Source: Opitutaceae bacterium (GTDB lineage Bacteria; Verrucomicrobiota; Verrucomicrobiia; Opitutales; Opitutaceae). Taken from it: 8,558 nt of DNA. This document shows, piece by piece, positions 7,470 through 8,558 of the stretch. The DNA lies in NCBI GenBank assembly GCA_016763045.1, contig JAESUN010000104.1, positions 1 through 8,558 on the forward strand. The letters run 5' to 3'. Made by a program: the position numbers and the translations under genes. Within the stretch, counting starts at the first letter, position 1. Each line of letters begins with the position of its first letter. The notes beneath the pieces were generated by a model. The model made no database searches and was not told where the DNA came from. It saw only the letters and a list, made by a program, of their open reading frames with translations.

Positions 7470-7559
7470 GGTGAAGAAGATTTTCTTATGGTTTCTAGGT
7501 AATATGAGCTCGACAAACTTGTTCCAATAAGCTAATGATTAGGGTTTTAGGTGAAGAAG
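7470..7559 (+). repeat. Pair of GGTGAAGAAG direct repeats, 80 bp apart
   Basis: The 10 bp sequence GGTGAAGAAG occurs at 7470-7479 and again at 7550-7559. Each copy is followed by its own partial complement (TTTTCTT after the first, CTTCTTC after the second), so both can start a small hairpin. The pairing of repeat and hairpin in an intergenic region suggests a regulatory element, but chance cannot be excluded. Confidence 0.45.
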
Positions 7560-7574
7560 GGCTTCTTCCTTTTT
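7553..7574 (+). terminator. Terminator-like hairpin in the leader of the thymidine-phosphorylase-like gene
   Basis: GAAGAA (7553-7558), a GGGC loop and TTCTTC (7563-7568) form a compact stem followed by CTTTTT (7569-7574). It lies 15 bases upstream of the ATG at 7590, and the neighbouring gene is divergent, so it would not end an upstream gene. It may act as a leader attenuator or shape the 5' end of the message. The stem is only moderately strong. Confidence 0.35.
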
Positions 7575-7589
7575 CACCCTTTTACTACT

Positions 7590-8558
7590 ATGAATAAACG
7601 AACGATTCCAAGTCGTCGGTTCATTAAACCGTCATATACTTACTTGATTGAAAAGAAGCGAGATGGGGGCGAATTCACACAAGAGGAAATTCGCTACATT
7701 ATCGATTCAATCCTTGATGGTGAAATGCCTCAATATCAATTGGCCGCCCTTTCGATGGCTATTTATTTCCAGGGAATGTCTGCTCAGGAAACAGCTGTTT
7801 TGACCGAAGAAATGATGTTTTCGGGGGAAGTCATTGATTTGTCTCATATTGCTAAGCCGAAGATTGATAAGTATTCAACTGGGGGCATCGGAGATAAGAC
7901 ATCTTTGGTGCTTGTGCCCCTAGCGGTTGCTAGTGGTATTGTTTTCCCGATGATGTGCGGAGAGGAGCAGGACTATGTTATTAGTTCGCTGTCCAAGCTA
8001 GGGGCTATCCCAGGGTTTAAGAGTGATCTTTCGATTGATGAATTCATTTCGCAATTAGAGACTGTAAGCGGAGCGTTCGCAAAACAAAGCGATGAATTGG
8101 CTCCGGCAGATGCTAAGATGTTTGCGTTACGTCGTAGCACTGGGACTATTCCAAGTATTCCTCTCATTACGGGAAGTGTCTTGAGTAAGAAATTGGCCGA
8201 AGGAGCAGAGGGCTTGGTTATCGATGTTAAGTGGGGGAATGGATCCTTTATTAAAGACTTAGAAGTAGCTAAGCAGTTGGCTCGTTCGATGGCTCGGGTG
8301 GGACGTTCACTGAAGCGTCGTTGTGTGGCATTGGTCACAGATATGAATCAACCATTGGGTGACACTGTTGGCACATCCTTGGAATTAAAGGAAGCGATTG
8401 CTTTGCTTAAGGGTGAAGGAACGGAAGATATGCAGGAGCTTATTCTGAAGCTGGGAATGGAGATTGTCCGCTTGGCTGGTGTTGCTGGATCTACTTTGTC
8501 TGCTAAACAGACTGTTGAGAGGCACATTAAGGACGGAACTGCCTTGGAGAAGTTGAAA
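7590..8558 (+). CDS. deoA: Thymidine/pyrimidine-nucleoside phosphorylase family protein, divergent active site (partial, 3' end outside)
   Basis: The first 323 codons are present; the family is about 430-440 residues, so the C-terminal quarter is missing at the window edge. Family hallmarks are LIEKKRDGGEFTQEEI (19-34), LAALSMAIYFQGMSAQET (51-68), STGGIGDKTSLVL (96-108), LAPADAKMFALR (170-181), SIPLITGSVLSKKLAEGAE (189-207) and ALVTDMNQPLG (247-257). Arg181, Ser196 and Lys200 match the E. coli catalytic Arg171, Ser186 and Lys190. However, His85 of the KHSTGG motif is Tyr95 here, and the signature SGRGLGHTGGTLDKLE reads CGEEQDYVISSLSKLG (123-138). Known members split thymidine or uridine with phosphate; whether this one does is open. 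The deoA label is by family only. The ATG has a pyrimidine-rich leader and no Shine-Dalgarno. Confidence 0.8.
   Translation, partial: MNKRTIPSRRFIKPSYTYLIEKKRDGGEFTQEEIRYIIDSILDGEMPQYQLAALSMAIYFQGMSAQETAVLTEEMMFSGEVIDLSHIAKPKIDKYSTGGIGDKTSLVLVPLAVASGIVFPMMCGEEQDYVISSLSKLGAIPGFKSDLSIDEFISQLETVSGAFAKQSDELAPADAKMFALRRSTGTIPSIPLITGSVLSKKLAEGAEGLVIDVKWGNGSFIKDLEVAKQLARSMARVGRSLKRRCVALVTDMNQPLGDTVGTSLELKEAIALLKGEGTEDMQELILKLGMEIVRLAGVAGSTLSAKQTVERHIKDGTALEKLK

Larger units (their letters stand above)
7401..7589. promoter_or_regulatory. Divergent control region between argS and the thymidine-phosphorylase-like gene
   Basis: These 189 bp separate two divergent start codons and must hold both promoters unless transcription comes from further off. 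I find only weak promoter matches: TCGACA (7510-7515) with AATGAT 18 bp on for the plus-strand gene, and a TACAAG box on the minus strand for argS. The region also holds a 15 bp palindrome, two copies of GGTGAAGAAG and a hairpin with a T-run, listed separately. No coding signal is visible. Confidence 0.5.

Noticed and set aside
7944..7999. A frameshift as the explanation for the lost thymidine phosphorylase signature.
   Set aside because: Reading the other frames across this stretch does not recover the SGRGLGHTGGT loop, and the sequence before and after stays in the same frame, so the change is substitution.
7973..8338. A 121-codon minus-strand frame antisense to the phosphorylase-like gene.
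   Set aside because: It overlaps strongly conserved family motifs on the plus strand and has no recognisable domain.

Overview
The window reads like ordinary chromosomal DNA of a Gram-negative bacterium. The protein styles suggest Verrucomicrobiota, class Opitutae or relatives: a divergent MiaA, a PpiD-like anchored chaperone beside an FmdB zinc ribbon, a YihY protein with a C-terminal winged-helix-like extension, and a GYF_2 membrane protein. This placement is inferred from general family knowledge, not from a search. Base composition is moderate and fairly even. I see no insertion sequence, phage gene, tRNA, rRNA, CRISPR array or other sign of recent transfer.

Layout. Positions 3-161 (+) hold the last 52 codons of tryptophan synthase alpha (trpA). 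It is followed after 14 bp by miaA (176-1114, +), a tRNA A37 prenyltransferase. These two converge on a five-gene minus-strand block. In transcription order the block is argS (7400-5617, arginyl-tRNA synthetase, split by an apparent one-base frameshift near 6264-6267), a GYF_2-domain membrane protein (5517-4777), a YihY/BrkB family membrane protein (4703-3225), a PpiD/SurA-like membrane-anchored protein without a visible parvulin domain (3108-1459), and an FmdB-type zinc ribbon protein (1405-1157). A 189 bp divergent region (7401-7589) separates argS from a plus-strand thymidine-phosphorylase-family gene (7590 to the window edge).

How the genes fit together. The contents are mostly housekeeping: the end of tryptophan synthesis, tRNA modification, tRNA charging, envelope protein handling and nucleoside salvage. 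The minus-strand genes are 53 to 116 bp apart, so they may be partly co-transcribed, but a fair promoter (TTGACA, 16 bp, TAGCAT) lies before the PpiD-like gene. Nearly all starts lack a Shine-Dalgarno sequence; only the yihY-like gene has a clear one.

The points most worth a second look are the argS frameshift, the thymidine-phosphorylase homologue that has lost the family's phosphate-binding signature and catalytic histidine, the altered DSxQ motif of MiaA, and the repeats and hairpins in the 7401-7589 divergent region. I do not see a clearly new multi-gene system here.
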